36,178 bases of DNA from NCBI GenBank assembly GCA_040757115.1, contig JBFLYA010000009.1:1-36178 (forward strand), in the 5' to 3' direction. This document shows positions 33,814 through 36,178 of this stretch, in pieces. The notes beneath the pieces were generated by a model. That model was not told the origin of the DNA and ran no database searches. It saw only the letters and a list, made by a program, of their open reading frames with translations. How positions within the stretch are numbered: the stretch's first letter is position 1; the number at the start of each line of letters is the position of its first letter. Source of the DNA: a bacterium (GTDB taxonomy: Bacteria; UBA9089; CG2-30-40-21; SBAY01). A program made the translations under genes and the position numbers.

Positions 33814-34342
33814 GTATAACCGTTCAGCCCTATATTATTTTCTGACAGGATTAACAGGATAAGATTTTATGTAACTATTCACCACGAAGAGCACGAAGGA
33901 CACGAAGATTGGACAAGACAAATCTTTTTATGCTTTCTTTCAACCTTTCTACATTGAAATTTAGTAACTATTCACCATTCACAATTCACAATTCACCATT
34001 CACAATTTTTCCCCTAAATTTCCTTAATAATGGTGAATGGTGAATTGTCAATTGTCAATTGTGAATTATCACTCTTCACGGTGTCAAGCAAACCTGGCCC
34101 AAGAGTTCGATGCACCGCTATAGCGCATCCAATGACTCTATTCGATAATTCATCAAATTTCACTTCGTGTCCTTCGTGGTTTAATCTCTTTTAGTCTAAC
34201 AAGGCAATAGGTTGTTCACCAGCGTTTTTTTTCCTTTCTTTGCGTCCTTTGCGAAATCTTCCTTTGTGCCCTTTGCGGTTAAATCTTTATACCCTTTATT
34301 CTTCTGATGTATCATCCGTTTCGCAATACCCTGAACGCTTAC
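33814..34342 (+). mobile_element. Composite inverted-repeat element with AGTAAAA flanks
   Basis: The left end GTATAACCGTTCAGCCC and the right end CCCTGAACGCTTAC are mirrored apart from an inserted AT and single changes. AGTAAAA occurs directly before the left end (33807-33813) and directly after the right end (34343-34349), a likely target duplication. Inside are a CACGAAG-type pair (33871 and up to 34183), a CACCATTCACAATTC pair (33964-34070) and CTTTGCG-type units. No gene lies between 33781 and 34627. Confidence 0.6.
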
Positions 34343-34417
34343 AGTAAAAATATATCATAACGATGTGATTTTGTCAATCGTTAATTACACCGGAGGCATT
34401 CGGGGAAGAAAAAAGCC

Positions 34418-34445
34418 TTGACATTTTGAATAATTTCAGTATAAT
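34418..34445 (+). promoter_or_regulatory. Sigma70-type promoter of glyA
   Basis: TTGACA at 34418-34423 and TATAAT at 34440-34445, 16 bases apart, match the consensus. Transcription from about 34452 would give a 175-base leader before ATG 34628. Confidence 0.75.
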
Positions 34446-34526
34446 ATAGTCTAGCTCCGAGAGCGTTCTACATTTACCACTATTAAAACTTAAGTGAAGG
34501 TAGTGTTCTGTCAAAATTTCTATCTA

Positions 34527-34608
34527 AACTTTTGCGTTTTTTTTATAACTTACTGTTCTGCAAGAAGTTAGAGCCTGAATCCACAACAGGCTCAAAAACG
34601 CAAAAGTT
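34527..34608 (+). promoter_or_regulatory. Three-way-junction leader structure upstream of glyA
   Basis: Bases 34527-34541 (AACTTTTGCGTTTTT) pair perfectly with 34594-34608. Between them, TAACTT (34546-34551) pairs with AAGTTA (34565-34570), and GAGCCTG (34571-34577) pairs with CAGGCTC (34587-34593). The second hairpin follows the first with no gap and leads directly into the closing stem. The structure ends 19 bases before ATG 34628. It fits none of the glyA-associated riboswitches I know (THF, glycine, SAM types). A DNA inverted repeat of another kind is the alternative. Confidence 0.5.
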
Positions 34609-34627
34609 AAGATATAATAATAAGACG

Positions 34628-35884
34628 ATGAAGAAACCATTAGAGAATTTAGAAAAAGTTGACATGGAAATAGCACAACTTATTTACCAGGAGGCGAAAA
34701 ATGAGGTTTATAATCTCAATATGATTGCCTCTGAAAATATGGTCAGTGAGGCGGTGCTTGAGGCTCAGGGTTGTCTGATGACCAACAAATATGCCGAAGG
34801 GTATCCCTATCGAAGATATTATGGTGGTTGTAGTTTTGTTGACCGGGCAGAAGAATTAGCCATATTAAGGGCAAAAGAACTTTTTGGGGCAGAACATGTC
34901 AATGTTCAACCTCACTCGGGTTCACAGGCAAATATGGCCGTTTATATGGCAATGTTAAAACCAGGTGATAAAATTATGGGTTTGAGCCTTTGTTGTGGCG
35001 GACATTTAACTCATGGCAGTAAGGTAAATTTTTCAGGAATTGTCTACAACACGGTTGCTTATAAGGTCAACAAACAAACTCAACTCATTGATTTTGATGA
35101 ACTTATGAAAATAGCAAAAGAAGAAAAACCAAAGTTGATTGTTTGTGGTGCCAGTGCTTATCCGAGAATTATTGAATTTGATAAGTTTAGAGTCCTTGCT
35201 GATAGCATTGGTGCTTATCTTTTAGCAGATATTGCTCATATTGCGGGATTAGTCGCGGCAAAACTCCATCCTGACCCCATTGTGTATTGTGATTTTGTTA
35301 CAACTACTACTCATAAAACCCTGAAAGGCCCTCGTGGTGGAATGATAATGTGTAAAAAGGAGTATGCGGATTTAATTGATAAAACTATCTTTCCCGGTAT
35401 TCAGGGAGGACCACTAATGCATATCATTGCGGCTAAGGCAGTTTGTTTTAAAGAGGCATTGAGCCCGGCATTTAAAATGTATCAGCAACAAATTCTCTTA
35501 AATGCAAAGACATTAGCAAAAGAGTTAATGAGTCTGGGATTTGACCTTGTCTCTGGTGGAACAGATACCCATCTTCTCCTCATTGACCTTACTTCAAAAG
35601 GAATTACAGGTCAACAAGCAGAAAAAGCCTTAGAGCAAGCAGGTATCATTGTCAATAAAAATACCATTCCTTTTGAGACAAAAAGTGCAATGGTAACAAG
35701 TGGTATTCGACTTGGAACTCCGTCTTTAACCGCAAGAGGAATGAAAGAAGAACAAATGCGGCAAATAGCCTCATTCATTGCCGAAGTTATCCAGAATATT
35801 GGAAAAGAAAATGTAATTAAAACTGTCCGAGAAAAAACAATGGAACTTTGCAGTAAGTTTTTAATATATAAAGAGTTGCTGTAA
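34628..35884 (+). CDS. glyA: Serine hydroxymethyltransferase
   Basis: The 418-residue product has the normal length and motifs of SHMT, the PLP enzyme that converts serine and tetrahydrofolate to glycine and methylenetetrahydrofolate: [38 protein letters not shown], the PLP-binding HSGSQAN, Asp201 and His204 in [11 protein letters not shown], and the Schiff-base Lys230 in [17 protein letters not shown] 34628 gives the family's usual N-terminus. The frame is open from 34532, but that part lies in the structured leader and is rejected. No strong Shine-Dalgarno is visible, which fits control through the leader. It is monocistronic here; the sequence after the stop is repetitive. Confidence 0.96.
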   Translation: MKKPLENLEKVDMEIAQLIYQEAKNEVYNLNMIASENMVSEAVLEAQGCLMTNKYAEGYPYRRYYGGCSFVDRAEELAILRAKELFGAEHVNVQPHSGSQANMAVYMAMLKPGDKIMGLSLCCGGHLTHGSKVNFSGIVYNTVAYKVNKQTQLIDFDELMKIAKEEKPKLIVCGASAYPRIIEFDKFRVLADSIGAYLLADIAHIAGLVAAKLHPDPIVYCDFVTTTTHKTLKGPRGGMIMCKKEYADLIDKTIFPGIQGGPLMHIIAAKAVCFKEALSPAFKMYQQQILLNAKTLAKELMSLGFDLVSGGTDTHLLLIDLTSKGITGQQAEKALEQAGIIVNKNTIPFETKSAMVTSGIRLGTPSLTARGMKEEQMRQIASFIAEVIQNIGKENVIKTVREKTMELCSKFLIYKELL

Positions 35885-35951
35885 GCATTCAGTTTTCAGC
35901 TATCAGCATTTTTAAACTTGACAGAACTGTACTCGATTACTCCAATATTTG

Positions 35952-36178
35952 GTAACCGTTCAGGGATATAGCCACAGAGTCACAGAGAACACAGAGGGAA
36001 TATATAACCACGAATGAACACGAATAATAAAAAGATTTGTAGTGCGAGGCGTTAGCCTCGCTTCTGGCAAGCAGGAAAGCGAACCTAATTGCTTTTTCAT
36101 AAATAGGTTCCTCTTTTGGGGAGAGCGATAGCAAGAAGAACTTTAATGTAAATATCAAAATGCAAATATCAAAATTAC
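35952..36178 (+). mobile_element. Start of a GTAACCGTTCA-type element, cut by the window end
   Basis: GTAACCGTTCAGGGATATAG is followed by units of CACAGAG, then by the 91-bp direct repeat that matches 21437-21527. The right end lies outside the window. Confidence 0.5.
36088..36178 (+). repeat. 91-bp direct repeat, copy 2
   Basis: Identical to 21437-21527 up to the last base of the window. Confidence 0.9.

Noticed and set aside
34532-34627. N-terminal extension of serine hydroxymethyltransferase
   Set aside because: It falls in the paired leader sequence, and the family's normal N-terminus begins at 34628.

Overview
The window is AT-rich bacterial chromosome from a Gram-negative, probably anaerobic and uncultivated lineage. 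The evidence is a PorV/UPF0164-type outer-membrane protein, an FlgD-like C-terminal domain, many lipoproteins, flavin-based electron-transfer subunits, and dense interspersed inverted repeats of the kind common in groundwater candidate phyla (Omnitrophota/Desantisbacteria-like). The phylum is a guess. I saw no rRNA, tRNA, CRISPR array or recognisable transposase.

Region 1 (1-7448) is metabolic. It holds an acyl-CoA dehydrogenase, a HEPN-MNT toxin-antitoxin pair with a nonsense-broken toxin, a CBS-domain protein, a NuoE-like [2Fe-2S] subunit, and a large NuoF fused to a GltD/NfnB-type FAD module. Three decayed copies of one small inverted-repeat element are scattered through it. Each carries remnants of a GxxExxY (PDDEXK-like) gene. 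One is flanked by a perfect 8-bp duplication, one ends a DUF5674-like gene, and one rewrites the C-terminus of a conserved hypothetical protein.

Region 2 (8013-25037) is one long plus-strand cluster behind a good sigma70-type promoter. In order it encodes two membrane proteins, a PASTA/TPR lipoprotein, a second lipoprotein, a TolB-like beta-propeller, a TPR protein, a complete Opp/Dpp-type ABC transporter (binding protein, two permeases, two ATPases) and a secreted helical protein. After a repeat-filled gap come a large Ig-like surface protein with an FlgD-like C-terminal domain and a PorV-like outer-membrane protein. The set looks like a dedicated cell-envelope system of unknown substrate. 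Its first gene contains a run of eleven C, and both permeases contain recent in-frame tandem duplications.

Region 3 (25282-30079) is accessory. It holds an isoprenylcysteine-methyltransferase-like membrane protein, a DUF4143 AAA ATPase, a Uma2-family nuclease-like protein, a small protein overlapping a nucleotidyltransferase, several nested inverted-repeat elements, and a possible structured RNA.

Region 4 (30190-33780, minus strand) is a single STAND/NLR-like protein with a class III cyclase-like N-terminus, a NACHT-type NTPase and seven almost identical 42-residue WD40 repeats. The differences between repeats cluster at a few codons, as in incompatibility or immune receptors. Region 5 is glyA (serine hydroxymethyltransferase) behind a clear promoter and a leader predicted to fold as a three-way junction. 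The window ends in repeats.

The most interesting items are the GxxExxY-carrying inverted-repeat element family, the cyclase-NACHT-WD40 receptor, and the envelope/ABC-transporter cluster.
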